A stretch of DNA of 64,000 nucleotides from Athripsodes cinereus. Its lineage: Eukaryota; Arthropoda; Insecta; Trichoptera; Leptoceridae. The notes under the pieces are model-generated. The model did not search any database and was not told the origin of the DNA. It saw nothing but the letters and a program-made list of their open reading frames with translations. Shown in pieces: positions 45,721-56,165 of the stretch (position 1 is the first letter of the stretch; each line of letters begins with the position of its first letter). Where the stretch lies: the NCBI GenBank assembly GCA_947579605.1, contig OX388324.1, positions 18,979,746 through 19,043,745 of the forward strand, read 5' to 3'. The translations under genes were made by a program, and so were the position numbers.

Positions 45721-46184
45721 GGGGAGACAATTTTTTAAACGTTTTATTTTATAGGTACTTTTGCGAAATTTTTTATCAGTGGCGCTTGTCGAAGGGTAGG
45801 TAATAATAAATTTCGGTATAATGTAATTAGATATATAAAATTATAAATACAGAGAATCTAAATGTTTGCACACATAGATAAATGTAAATTAATTTCTTAT
45901 AGTTTATGTATAAGAGTTAATTAATATCGATTCAACCCCGTAGCCAAGAGTCAATGTAGTTTACACATACATTAGTGCTAAAGCACAGAATTATCCAATT
46001 GTTTTAAGTTACATAAATTTTATTAACTCGTATATTTAACATTCATTTACACATACATATTATGAAAGATGTAGCTAGGATGAGAATCCAAGATAAAAAT
46101 GAGGTGATTTTGTCCGCCCTACCTCTTAAGCTGAACATTGAGGCCCGCCCCTTAAAAAATAGTTTTGGTTTAGTAATTGAGAAT

Positions 46185-46325
46185 AAATAGAAGTGCCCAC
46201 AGACGTGGTAAGTTTGGAGATGCCAACACTGGCATAGTAGTACTGACAGACTAAAAAGAGTTGACAGGTTAATAAATTGTCACCTAAACGGATAAATAGG
46301 AGTCCTTGGACCCCTGAAATATACG
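46185..46325 (+). repeat. Repeat, inverted relative to 48130-48255
   Basis: GGAGATGCCAACACTGGCAT, AATAAATTGTCACC and AACGGATAAATAGGAGTCC are the complement of bases at 48150-48240. Class unknown. Confidence 0.6.
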
Positions 46326-47144
46326 AGAAGTAAAGTTGTTTAAACATTTACTCTCAAAATATTCGAGCATGAGTTGGGAGTCTTCAATGATAGATACAGA
46401 TAGAAGTTATCCTTTTTTGTAATTTCTTTCAGTCAACCTATATAATAATATACATCACGTGACAGTTGAAAGTTGCAAGATGATGAAAGTCGACTTGATA
46501 GCCGTTGCGCGTAGTGAGTTGGTTCTGTCAAAATTAATCAACTTACTGTTGTTTGACTCACCTAGCAAGTGCCCATGCCATTCTAGTTACTTGAGCGAAT
46601 ACTGGATACAGTGTAAACATTTAATAAGAATATATTGCTTAAGGTAAGATCATATTACACAGAATCGATTTGCGTTTGATGAATTTCTAGCGAATTGATG
46701 ATTATTGATGAGATGGAGAGAACTCATTATTAAGATCTCAAAGGTGGGATTCAGAGATTCATTGTTCTAGGGGCGAGGGTGTGGAGGATTAGGGAGAACT
46801 CTTGTTGTTATTTGAAGTATAATAAGCAATACCTATTATATTAGTACGTACACATCAGGTACACTAAGAGAGCTGTTCTCGATAAAATACTTAAGTCAAT
46901 ACGTATCTAGGCACTTGAAATTATTATTGGAGATAAAATTAATTCTGCGTTTTGGGTTCTCTGAGCATAAAGGCAGATTGAAAACTCTTATTATTTTGAT
47001 TAAAATTATCGCGTTCTTTTGAAAATGTCAAGTTTGATTGACGAAAGTGCACGAGTAATAAAATCAATAGTGAAAGTTAACAGTGTTTTGTTAATATCAA
47101 ATATGTTCAAAATGACTTTTCACAATGTGAACACACAAGCCATA
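46326..47144. other. No gene recognised
   Basis: AT-rich DNA. A 62-codon frame at 46459-46647 has no domain. Confidence 0.5.
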
Positions 47145-47345
47145 TCATCATCATCATCATCGCCCTCAACGCTCCTCTCGGGAGCACAGGGCAGAAACCA
47201 GCCTCCTCCATTCAGAGCGTCTCTGTGCCAATTGCGTCACAAGCCATATAGATCATTTAAATTATCACGTACTCATCCTGATGTTCTTCGGTTCCTCAGT
47301 CCTGCGGAACGTGACCGTCATGCCTCGTTCGATTCACCATATTCG
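47145..47345 (-). mobile_element. Two LINE-like 3' ends joined
   Basis: 47145-47240 repeats the (ATC)n, CCTCAACGCTCCTCTCGGGA and CAGAAACCAGCCTCCTCCAT order of 9902-10010. 47290-47345 on the minus strand reads NRTRHDGHVPQD and stop, the end also found at 55.92 kb. Confidence 0.6.
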
Positions 47346-47599
47346 GTAACACAGCCATTATTCTTTCTGGAATTATTTTAAATACCAAATACAAAAAAAA
47401 AAATAACCTGTTTAAATTATTCGTTAAAGACACATTTATGGTATGTATCTGGTAAACACATAAAGTAACTGGAAAACTAATGAATTTTATACGAATTTGC
47501 ATATTTTGAGCATGTTACTGGAAGTTGTACGTATGTATTTTACTATAAATGCATGTGTATGCATGTTTCTATCTTTGAAATAATTTCATTTCTCAAAAA

Positions 47600-48125
47600 C
47601 TTGGTAGCCAGCGAACAACGAACACATTACGAATAAACCAAACATAAAAATGAGGCATTCTGGATATGTGATATCCGTTGGACTGAAGAAAGTTGATAAA
47701 TATCTTAAATTTCCAATTTTATAAATGTACTTTTGCTTTTTACAGAACACTCATAAATTTAGGAGACGTAAATACTATTTTTTGAGAATTCCATTACTGA
47801 CGCGGACGATTCATTAACATAATTTTATTAGCTTCCTTAGCCACAAATGAGATCGTTCTCTTTCTACTGTTCTTGCATTCCAATTATCTGGGGTCGGCAA
47901 ATGAGTTCAAATTACTTTTAGTTTATTTTCATTCATTCACGCCTTCACTTCATTTTCCACAAGTGAGATAACCAGTGAAAAAACAACCTGTAAGAAACTG
48001 GCAATTTATCCTCTTCGTAGAAAGCATTCAGAATGGATAGCAAAACTTATCGCTGAACTGAAGATGTCTGAAAACGTGATGATATACGAAAACCTGGCTT
48101 ATAATGTTGAAATAACTTTGTTTGT
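47600..48125 (+). repeat. Interspersed repeat R, decayed, in pieces
   Basis: GGTAGCCAGCGAACAACG and GAGGCATTCTGGATATGTG at 47608-47670, TTTTACAGAACACTCATAAA at 47737; a second set with CCTCTTCGTAGAAAGCATTC and ATCGCTGAACTGAAGATG at 48012-48066. Confidence 0.55.
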
Positions 48126-48129
48126 CGGA

Positions 48130-48255
48130 TATTTAAGGAGTCCAAAGACTCCTATTTATCCGTTTGGGTGACAATTTATTAACATTTTAACTCTCTCTAG
48201 TCTAGTACCACTATGCCAGTGTTGGCATCTCCGACCCTACCACGTCAGTGGGCGG
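48130..48255 (-). repeat. Repeat, inverted relative to 46185-46325
   Basis: GGAGTCCAAAGACTCCTATT, GGGTGACAATTTATTAA and ATGCCAGTGTTGGCATCTCC. The last word is itself a short palindrome. It is inserted within a copy of repeat R, whose end resumes at 48400 (ACACGACACTCGAAAACTTA). Confidence 0.6.
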
Positions 48256-48449
48256 GGGCCCGGCTGACGTAGCAGATCCCATCTTGAGATCCACACATCC
48301 ACGAACACCTTAAGTGTGAAGCGTTTGTGGCATTTTAAAACACTTCCCCAAACCAGATGGGTCGAGGAGTGTCAACAGTCATACCCAAAAACCTGGTTTA
48401 TACACGACACTCGAAAACTTACAAAAAGGAAGGTCTTTTTTATCGACGA

Positions 48450-49079
48450 TTCTACTGGAAAATATTATCAAATGTTTTGTGTTGGCGCCATTTAAAAATA
48501 CCGTGACAAGGTCGTTGGATCGTCTCAAGGGTACTGCTAATGAAACGTCTGTTAAGGAAATGTCCATACTTGTAAAGTACAAAGTATATGTTTCAAAAAT
48601 GATACTTAAACACGACATCCAACACAATAATATGTAAGAGTAAATATAATACTAATGATGAAATGGATAATGGCTTAGTCGGATATCGGACAAGGATATC
48701 CGACGGGATTCTAAGCCGTCGAATATTCGACGATTGTTGTAATGTGTTTGTAAGATGACATGTCTTATGATCTGTAATAAAGTTTAATTTTGTTTCGAAT
48801 TAAAATCATCGTTTATATTTTTATTTGTTTATTATTAATTATTTATTCAATTTCTTCTCTCTTCTCACGCAATCTCTTCCAACTAACTCAAAGCTCATTC
48901 ATTGATTTTTTTTTTCAATTATTTATTCAATAAAAAATGTTCGCACAGAAATCGATCTTAAGACTTTTAGTAAATGAGCAAATAACGCGGCGCGAAATGA
49001 TATTTCTTTGTACTTAGAGTTAAATGTGTTATCTGCTAAAGGCATGTTCTAGCAGAGAATTGTTCTTGACCAGTTTTCG
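48450..49079. other. No gene recognised
   Basis: An 82-codon minus-strand frame at 48379-48627 has no domain. Clustered palindromic words GGATATCGGACAAGGATATC and CGTCGAATATTCGACG lie at 48670-48735. Confidence 0.45.
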
Positions 49080-49645
49080 AAAACCGAGTATAAAGATAAA
49101 CCGCGTCATTTGCATCACACTAGATTTAAATTTAATGTAGTGCCAAAATTCAATAATAAGTACGGAAAAAGAATATTGGAGTATAACGTGCCAAAAATAC
49201 TTAATATGATGCCGGCATCTATTAAGAAATGCAAGAGTATAAACATTGCAAAAAAAATAGTCAAGGATTGGTTGATAAAGTGTGGATTTATTTATAACTA
49301 GTAATTAATTATTTAATTGTAAGTTGTATGGATTGATATAATTTTTTTTTCGTAATATAGATATATTTTGAACTTGTAAGAGAACACGCCGACAAATCAT
49401 TTTTGATATTTTGGCGTGACTCTTTAATTGTTTTTTTTTCTTTTCTATTGTATGTTATATTTGTTACCAATAAAAAAAATAAAAAAAATAAAAATTTTGG
49501 AAGTTGGAAGTTGGATTAGTTGGAAGACATCGCATTTCAGCGATAAACTCGCCCTCTGTACATTGAATTGTATAAACGATATTTTCTATGTTAATTTGTA
49601 TTATTGTAAACAATGTACAGTGAAGAATAAAATAAATAAATAAAC
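49080..49645 (+). mobile_element. LINE (jockey/CR1-type) C-terminus and 3' UTR
   Basis: The plus strand reads HHTRFKFNVVPKFNNKYGKR, ILEYNVPKILNMMPASIKKC and INIAKKIVKDWLIK before a stop at 49301. This HHTR...PK.N...GK...Y..PK..N..P..I pattern ends many jockey-like LINE proteins. The 3' sequence runs to an AATAAAATAAATAAATAAAC tail at about 49625-49645. Confidence 0.75.
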
Positions 49646-50264
49646 TAACGCAATCTATTCCAACTAACTAACTCCTTTCTTTCGTAGAATAATATTCTTA
49701 TCAATATCCGAGCGGATACTGAGTCAATATCCGAATGATCCGGATATCCTATTTCATTTTTATAGTACAGTATTTTGTACCCTAATGATCCATATGATTT
49801 ATACAGGAAATTACGGTTATTTATATCTAAGTGTGACATAGTGAGAAGATGTAGGTATGAAGCCAAGAGAATAACAGTGAAATTAAGTACCTACTGTTGA
49901 TGGTCAGCAGGAAATCGTGTGAAATATTTTGTAACAAAATGCTAGCAGATGAATTACAATAGTGGGCTGAGAATAGCCTAATTCACAGTTCGTTCTGTCT
50001 GTGCTATGAAAATAATAAAATTAGTAATTGTGTGGGACACCTTATCACTGAGTTGAAGAGTCGCGGTAGTATCAAATTGCAGAACTTCATTAATTATGTC
50101 ATTTACTGCTTCAGATAGTTCTGCAGTCGACCGTTGAGGCATAATCGGGCGTAGCTACCGTTCCTACCCAAAGTAACAACTTACTGTGGGAATCAATTTT
50201 TTTTATTGTTATTTATTTGATAGAGTTTATCTCTTTCATCAGCCGACATTGTAGTCTACACATA
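49646..50264. other. No gene recognised
   Basis: ATATCCG words recur at 49703-49750 (as at 48.67 kb). A 73-codon minus-strand frame has no domain. Confidence 0.45.
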
Positions 50265-50650
50265 TCGTCCCTCTTCTGACTAACAGTCGTATCTGCCTAA
50301 ATGATAATTGTTCAGGAAAGCGTTTTTTGTGTTTTGCCGTGCATATTTTCGTCTCTCCTAGTTATTATGATACAGTGTAAATATATTACATTATTTTATT
50401 TGTACCTATTCTTATATATCTCAGAATCATTTTTGTGATGAAATTTTGAGGAATTAGTAGATACAACACATTTTATTTAGAATAATTCGTAAATACGACA
50501 ACAAATCAGAAAGGTATTCCAGGATAACGGTAAGAGTTACAGGTGTGATCTTCAGTGAGACCATGCAGGGCGCATATAAGTACATATTGGTGATCATAAC
50601 TCGATTTCGCCAAAAATGTCAGATACGACAGTTAGTCAGAAGAGGGACGA
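50265..50650. mobile_element. MITE with TIR TCGTCCCTCTTCTGACTAAC, 386 bp
   Basis: Left end 50265 onward; right end, its complement, stops at 50650 (CAGAAGAGGGACGA). TA flanks both ends (50263-50264 and 50651-50652). It is the better preserved copy; the other is at 25620-26169. Confidence 0.85.
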
Positions 50651-50778
50651 TATATTATGTAGATTATTATGGATATGATTTATGGATAATTTTTAAAATG
50701 AAACACGATATATTATAGTTATTTCACTATTGACAATATTTATTTCTGCGAGCCGGCTAGTCAAAAGTGGAATAACCA

Positions 50779-51032
50779 TATCGATGGTGTAGCGCACAGA
50801 TGTGGTAAGTGCAGTTTTTACCTAAAATGAGTTATTATACGCATGCGAATCTATATCATCTGAAGTATGTTCCTTAGGAATATTATTGCGTAACTCTGTG
50901 TCATTCACGAGATATTTAACAAAAACTATGTGTGGTTAGTACTAGATTGTATGACATCTCAAACTTTCAACATTGATTATCTCAAAACTATGAAAACTGT
51001 ACTTACCACTTCTGTGCGCTATGCCATCGATA
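50779..51032. mobile_element. MITE with TIR starting TATCGATGG, 254 bp
   Basis: Left repeat TATCGATGGTGTAGCGCACA (50779-50820) pairs with 50991-51032 over 42 bp with five mismatches. The first nine bases and GCACAGA are shared with the element at 21855-22405, so the two belong to related families. Confidence 0.8.
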
Positions 51033-51235
51033 TATCGTGTTTAATTTTAAAAATTATTAATATGAACTTCCACCAAGAGATTGGACGCAGAAACCAACGG
51101 AGGAAACAACTCAATGCTGATGTTTTACTGTAAAATGAGAAAGCACTCAATCGTTCAAAACTGTTCTTACTAGAAAGATACGCTCGCTTTTAGTGTTTCT
51201 GAGAAGAATGGTAAAAAAATGTTGAAAGAAAAGGC

Positions 51236-51565
51236 TCAATTATAAAAATTAAATAAATTACTAAAATAAAAATAATTGTTAACTAATATACGTAGGTACC
51301 TGGATATTAGATGGGAGGGGAGTGTTTTGGATAGAAAGCGTGCAAATAAATTGCGATGGTTTGGGCACGTGGACGCGAATGGATGACGAAAAAATTTCAG
51401 GTATCTGTCTGAAACAAGGAAGAGGTGTAAGAAAGCGCTGACGTCCGAAAAGTGTGTGGCTTGATCACATGGATCAAATTCTTTAGAATGGCCGCAGGTT
51501 GAGTTAAGAGAAATCGGCGTAAATTTACGAGATATCGCATGAATGTGAAGGAATCGAAAAAATAT
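51236..51565 (+). mobile_element. Decayed LINE tail, same family as 27.9 kb
   Basis: Plus-strand words matching 28195-28400: GAGTGTTTTGGATAGAAAGC, AAATTGCGATGGTTTGGGCA, GTGGCTTGATCACATGGATC. In protein terms: RKRANKLRWFGHV, then frame changes. A 126-codon frame on the opposite strand is antisense noise. Confidence 0.75.
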
Positions 51566-51959
51566 GAAAGGATAAACCAATATTATGCCTTTCCGTCTTC
51601 TCTGCTTACCCCACATGGATTACCGCATGAGGGTATATTATAATATGTTAAACTCATCCTACGTCCATTTTATTTCTACATTTTCTTTTGAAGTTGTAAT
51701 CCTCATTCTAATACTACATCGTATATTAATTTCGTTTCAAATCCAACCAAACCAACCTAACAAAGGACTTCCTTTATCGCGAAATCTCATCATCATTGGA
51801 TTGAGATGTTTTCAATTGCTGATTTTATTGTGAGGATGTTGTTGATGATAAAAAACTCAATTGCATTAATAGTAAACTAGCTTCAAACTTAGCTTAGTTC
51901 AGGGAGTTAGATAGTTAAATAAATGCTTAAAATGGTAGCCAGTACAACATACAATCATC

Positions 51960-52100
51960 GACATCTTACCCTATAACCCCCTTCTCGGAAGCACAAGGCG
52001 GAAACCAGCCTCCTCCATTCAAATTGTGTCTGCGCCAATTGAGTTACCTCTTCTCGCGATATTTCTAGCATTCTGATGTCTTTGACATTCTCAAAACATG
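51960..52100 (-). mobile_element. LINE-like 3' end fragment
   Basis: CCCCTTCTCGGAAGCACAAG, GCGGAAACCAGCCTCCTCCA and GCGCCAATTGAGTTACCTC follow the 9902-10010 fragment, without the ATC run. Confidence 0.55.
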
Positions 52101-52239
52101 GTCCAACTAAGATCATCGTCTTTTTTGTATTATTTATTCTTTATTGATTACAAGCAAATTCACACAAAAATGCATTCAAAACAAATACAATCATATGATC
52201 AATATACAGAGGGCGAGTTTATCGCAGAGGCGCGATTTC

Positions 52240-52560
52240 TTCCAACTAACCCAAGATTACAAAGACAACAGATCATTGCACACTCTTCTTCTTTTCACTT
52301 GCACTATCTCAACTTTTTGCCGCTGAAGGCTGTTGGGCTTGACTCTTCTCGTCCTAAGGTTGAATATTCTTCTATTCCGTATCTTATTTACATCCAGGCC
52401 ATTTCGTCCCAGGATCCTATTGCATTGTGTTATCCAAGTATTCTTTGGTCTCCCTCTTGATGGATGTCGAGGTAAATTTACTAACCTGACTTTGTTAACG
52501 ATGTGTTCTGGTGGTCTCCGCCTCATGTAACTTGGTGCACTGGTGCACAGTATAGCACGC
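52240..52560 (-). mobile_element. Probable LINE fragment
   Basis: The minus strand is open over about 95 codons with YMRRRPPEHIVNKVRLVNLP, RHPSRGRPKNTWI, and RILGRNGLDVNKI. The basic GRP..TWI pattern fits a LINE C-terminus. No other copy is in the window. Confidence 0.5.
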
Positions 52561-52679
52561 AACATAAAAATAACAATAAATAGAGTTAGACACATCTTTA
52601 TTACCACTTTACTACCACACACACAGACACACATAGAAGATATTCAGTATAGGCATATATATAACTACAGCGGCCCGCA

Positions 52680-52858
52680 GAATAGAACCACCCGCAGACC
52701 CATCACAAATGAAGAGCAGCCCTGTCCAAAGTGCGACAAAGTGTGCTTGTCCAGAATCGGCCTCCACAGTCACCTTCGATGGCATCACCGGCAGGAACAA
52801 CTACGTAGCAACGATTCTTCGGATGCTTCATAAATATGCTCGGCAACGGGCTCTAGGC

Positions 52859-52885
<27 letters not shown>
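52680..52885 (+). mobile_element. LINE 3' end with C2H2 zinc finger and ATT tail
   Basis: Plus strand: CPKCDKVCLSRIGLHSHLRW followed by HH, ending at a stop near 52833; this C-x2-C...SRIGLHSH finger closes many LINE proteins. An (ATT)n run (52859-52884) forms the tail. Confidence 0.7.
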
Positions 52886-52889
<4 letters not shown>

Positions 52890-53062
52890 ATGAGTTACAA
52901 TCCATTGGATTGGTCTGCAACGAGTTTGGTTTTTCTTCTCCATTCGTCTCTATTCTCCGCCAGTCTTTTCAGCTCTACGTATGAGCCACAGTTCATATCA
53001 CTCTTCAGTTGGTCCATATATGCGTCTCTTGGTCGGCCTCTGCCATTTGTCCCCTCGGGTAA
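52890..53062 (-). mobile_element. LINE tail, family GCETW
   Basis: Minus strand: NGRGRPRDAYMDQLKSDMNC, GSYVELKRLAENRDEWRRKT and KLVADQSNGL before the stop. This is the best-preserved copy of the family's C-terminus, cut off at about 53062. Confidence 0.85.
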
Positions 53063-53916
53063 GACCGAGTATAGGCATAGAAATAAAATATTCCTGTAGA
53101 CAAGTATGTTTGAGTACTTTTTCAATTAGAATAATGAGTGCTTCGTCTCTAAGATACTGTTCAGATAACATATTATTAAATCATAAACAAACGTGCACAC
53201 ATTCTGACGGATTTAATACATATTTATACGAGGATAATGTAAAATAACATATTGAAGTATTTACAATAAAAAGTCCCTGATGTTTTACTTAATGTACTCT
53301 TCTTACTTCTATGTTCATATTAAACCTTTTCTGGTTTAAAAATGGGCGAATAAATAAATAAATAAATGTAAGAAGTATTATTATATTAAATGTATATATA
53401 TATATATATATCTTTAATAATATATTCTTAATATGTATTAAAGGAAAGGGTATGTACGTACATGTATTGAGAGAGAAATACGCAGTGAATTAAAATGATT
53501 TGAGGGTAGCTTATATAGGGGTGTATTATGTATAAGGATTTTCCCAGTAGGTAGGTACCTACTATAAACCAACTGTTATTTATATCTGATTTGTGAGAGC
53601 AAGCACTGATACAAATATTTTTTCTTCTATTTCTTTTTCTTCTACACGTGTCCTGGCGGGTCCCTCCCGATGTTGACGATCATTTGGGAGAACATTTCTT
53701 GTCTTGATAAAAAAAAAATTATAGGTAAGTATATAGGTACATTGAAAAATTCTATAATTATTTTTCATACGAGGATATTGAAAGCAATAGTTTTGAATAT
53801 TCTGGGCCCTCAGGCCTTTCTATAATGGCCCGTTTGTAAAAGAAAAAAAATAAATATTCTATATTTTCAAGTGTAACTTTGTGGAAATACATTATAAAAG
53901 ATAATAAACTTTAAAA
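53063..53916. other. No gene recognised
   Basis: A TA microsatellite lies at 53391-53412 and an AATA run at 53352-53366. No supported frame. Confidence 0.5.
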
Positions 53917-53947
53917 CACTGTTTAATTCCACTATGAGATTGCTTTA

Positions 53948-53988
53948 ATTAAAACGTTTTCGACTACAATGTAGTCATCATCAGTAAT
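53948..53988 (-). ncRNA. Hammerhead-like motif, left arm of the palindrome
   Basis: Exact mirror of the motif at 54009-54049, read on the minus strand. Confidence 0.6.
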
Positions 53989-54008
53989 AACACAATACGT
54001 ATTGTGTT

Positions 54009-54049
54009 ATTACTGATGATGACTACATTGTAGTCGAAAACGTTTTAAT
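54009..54049 (+). ncRNA. Hammerhead-like motif, right arm of the palindrome
   Basis: CTGATGA (54013-54019), T, stem II GACTAC/GTAGTC (six pairs, loop ATT), GAAA (54036-54039), self-complementary ACGT, T54044 and cleavage base T54045, then TAAT pairing with ATTA (54009-54012) as stem I. None of the stems shares sequence with the other two families. Confidence 0.62.
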
Positions 54050-54080
54050 TAAAGCAATCTCATAGTGGAATTAAACAGTG

Positions 54081-54659
54081 AAAAAAAATAGTTTTACTAT
54101 TTATATAAATAAGAAATTTTGACTTCTATGATTTCCCTGCTGTCAGTGCTGTCACTGATACTTTTAGAAACCTTAAAAAGCGATTATTTTTTAATCTTAT
54201 ATACAAAAGGAGGTGGTGTGTGTAACAACACTTATAACTCAAGAATTTGTTCCGATTTGAATGATCTCTGATTTGTTGGATTTTTCTCCGCCCGGAATAA
54301 ACTATAGGCTATTAAAACATCTTACAAATTCACGGTAAGAAAAAATACGAAGAAAATTATTTACGCCATACATTTTTAATTTCAATAAATAAAGCAATAT
54401 GGAGAATATACAAAATCATCGATGAGGTTTTTTTATAGATTGGCCTATTTAAAGAATATTTTTTCTATACATTTTCAAATTAGAATCGTAATCCATACAA
54501 TTTAACATTTGTGGTTCTGATATTTCGATTTTGAAAAAATCATGGAAAGAATTTTTATAAATTTAAAATGAATAGGTATCTACCTAAAATTAGTACCTAC
54601 ATAATTATATTACGTACAGCAGATAATTTATAAACAAATCTGAGTTAAGTTAATTGTTC
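54081..54659. other. No gene recognised
   Basis: AT-rich spacer. Confidence 0.5.
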
Positions 54660-54660
54660 A

Positions 54661-54840
54661 TGTCGGTCGGTGGGGCGCTGAGGTAACGCTCTTGTCTTTG
54701 AGTCACGAGGTCCCGGGTTTGATTCCCGGCCAGGGCAAAGTGAATAATGACCTTTTTCAAATAGTCCTGGGTCTGAGTGTTACATATATGTGTTTATAGT
54801 GCATTGTATGTGTGTGTATCGCCGCAAACTAAGATATGAA
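54661..54840 (+). mobile_element. tRNA-derived SINE, family B
   Basis: Head: GGTGGGGCGCTGAGGTAACG, then GAGTCACGAGGTCCCGGG and B box GGTTTGATTCC (54716-54726), as in a tRNA gene. Body: GGCCAGGGCAAAGTGAATAA, then CCTGGGTCTGAGTGTTACAT. It points toward the inverted copy that follows. Confidence 0.82.
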
Positions 54841-54849
54841 ACTTGTATA

Positions 54850-55020
54850 ACGCGACGATACACATAGGTATATACGATGCACTAAACGCATATACATGTA
54901 ACACCCAGACCCAGGACAATTTGAAAAACTTCATTCTTCACTTTGTCCTGGCCAGGAATCGAACCTAGAACCTCATGACTCAAAGGCAAGAGCGTTACCA
55001 CCGCGCCACACCGGCCGACT
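54850..55020 (-). mobile_element. tRNA-derived SINE, family B, inverted neighbour
   Basis: Minus-strand B box GGTTCGATTCC (54965-54955) and head GTGTGGCGCGGTGGTAACGC. The two copies lie tail to tail, and the sequence between them (GTGTATCG...CGATACAC) is itself partly inverted. Confidence 0.82.
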
Positions 55021-55022
55021 GC

Positions 55023-55379
55023 ACGAGTAAAAGAGAAGATTTTTACAAAAAAAAAACGTAAAATATAAATTCACATAAAACAAAAATACATCTGACTGTT
55101 ATATTGTGTTTCTTTGCATCCACCTTAATCAGGGGTAGGTTGATATCGAATCCAGTAGGAAGCAAGTAGTACTAGTTGTTGTTGTTGAGGGGGTAGACCA
55201 AACTTTTCCGCAGCTGACTAGCCAATTAATTAGCTATCCCCGCGTAAAGGGGTGCCAAATGCTCAACATGTACCTATAATATTCGTTAACGATAAAATCG
55301 TTACCTTATTTTTTGTGCTATTTTGAATTCCTATTTTAATAAGTATTGATCTATCCATGTAAACCATCACCGCATATCC
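55023..55379. other. No gene recognised
   Basis: Unassigned. The patch GTTGTTGTTGAGGGGGTAGA (55178 onward) may be a retroelement piece. Confidence 0.4.
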
Positions 55380-55725
55380 CACATGTAGAGTAGTCAGCAG
55401 ATCAGCTTCATGCAATGAACATGCAAGTCGTCCGTTCCGTGTCACTAAAAAAAAACAAGAAATTCAGGATGTGTAGCAGGCTTCGTCACTGAACTTTAAG
55501 ATATTAATTGTTATTCGTCATGTTTTAAGAACACCTAACTGCCTTTTACAGGACACCCGAAAACTTGCAGATTAAAAAAAATGCAGATTACCTTAACCAT
55601 CATAGCGTGTCTGACAAGTGAGGTAGCCAGCTGCATGCAATAAGCACGCAAGTCGTCCTCTACGTGCAGATAAAAAAGGAGACATTTAGGATCACCGATT
55701 TGAAGGTATAAAAGTTTTTTTTGTG
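55380..55725 (+). repeat. Interspersed repeat R, two copies in tandem
   Basis: First copy: CACATGTAGAGTAGTCAGCA, AACATGCAAGTCGTCC, AGAAATTCAGGATGTGTAGC, GCCTTTTACAGGACACCCGA. A second start at 55618: GTGAGGTAGCCAGCTGCATG, AAGCACGCAAGTCGTCCTCT, GAGACATTTAGGATC. Confidence 0.72.
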
Positions 55726-55894
55726 ATGTTTAGGTAGGTATACACCTACCTTTCACAGGCTATATGTTCGATATTAGGCCACTTTCGATGTTGTCTATAA
55801 AAGTCGATGATTAAATTTGACAAATCACCACATTGATCAATGATTTGTTTTGCCGTAATAGAAAGGCAAGAATTTATTACTCTATCTATGATAA

Positions 55895-56165
55895 TCATCA
55901 TCATCTCTGTCGGTCCCTCAATCCTGAGGATCGTGACCATCATGACTCGTTCTGTAAACCATCTGTCTCCATGTTGAGCGATCCTCCGCCATGTGTAAGG
56001 CTCCGTGAAGTGGGCTCTGTGTGGCCTCCTTAATTTGGTCGCTCCATCTTATTGGCACTCTGCCCCTTCCCCTCCTCTCTTCTACAACCCCAGTCATAAT
56101 TACTTTTTCCAGGTTGTCATGCTCTCTTCTTGTAATGTGCCCGAAATATCGCAAAGCGCGCTGAC
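55895..56165 (-). mobile_element. LINE tail, family with SHDGHDPQD end
   Basis: Minus-strand frame: MRYFGHITRREHDNLEKVIM, GVVEERRGRGRVPIRWSDQI, then HMAEDRSTWRQMVYRTSHDG, HDPQD and stop. This is the C-terminal end of an RTE-like LINE; a short piece of the same end is at 47.3 kb. Confidence 0.85.

Larger units (their letters stand above)
53917..54080. mobile_element. Perfect 164-bp palindrome made of two inverted ribozyme half-elements
   Basis: Arms of 82 bp, centred between 53998 and 53999 (AATACGTATT), are identical over their whole length. Each arm ends CACTGTTTAATTCC at the outside and carries a hammerhead-like motif. The outer ends match those of the 10.4-kb and 8.6-kb elements. Confidence 0.9.

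Noticed and set aside
48050..48085. Another hammerhead: CTGAAGATGTCTGAAAACGT
   Set aside because: Only five bases separate CTGAAGA from GAAA, so no stem II can form; the words belong to repeat R.
54661..54735. A functional tRNA gene
   Set aside because: The A and B boxes fit, but no cloverleaf with a paired acceptor stem is evident and the same body follows each copy; it is a SINE head.
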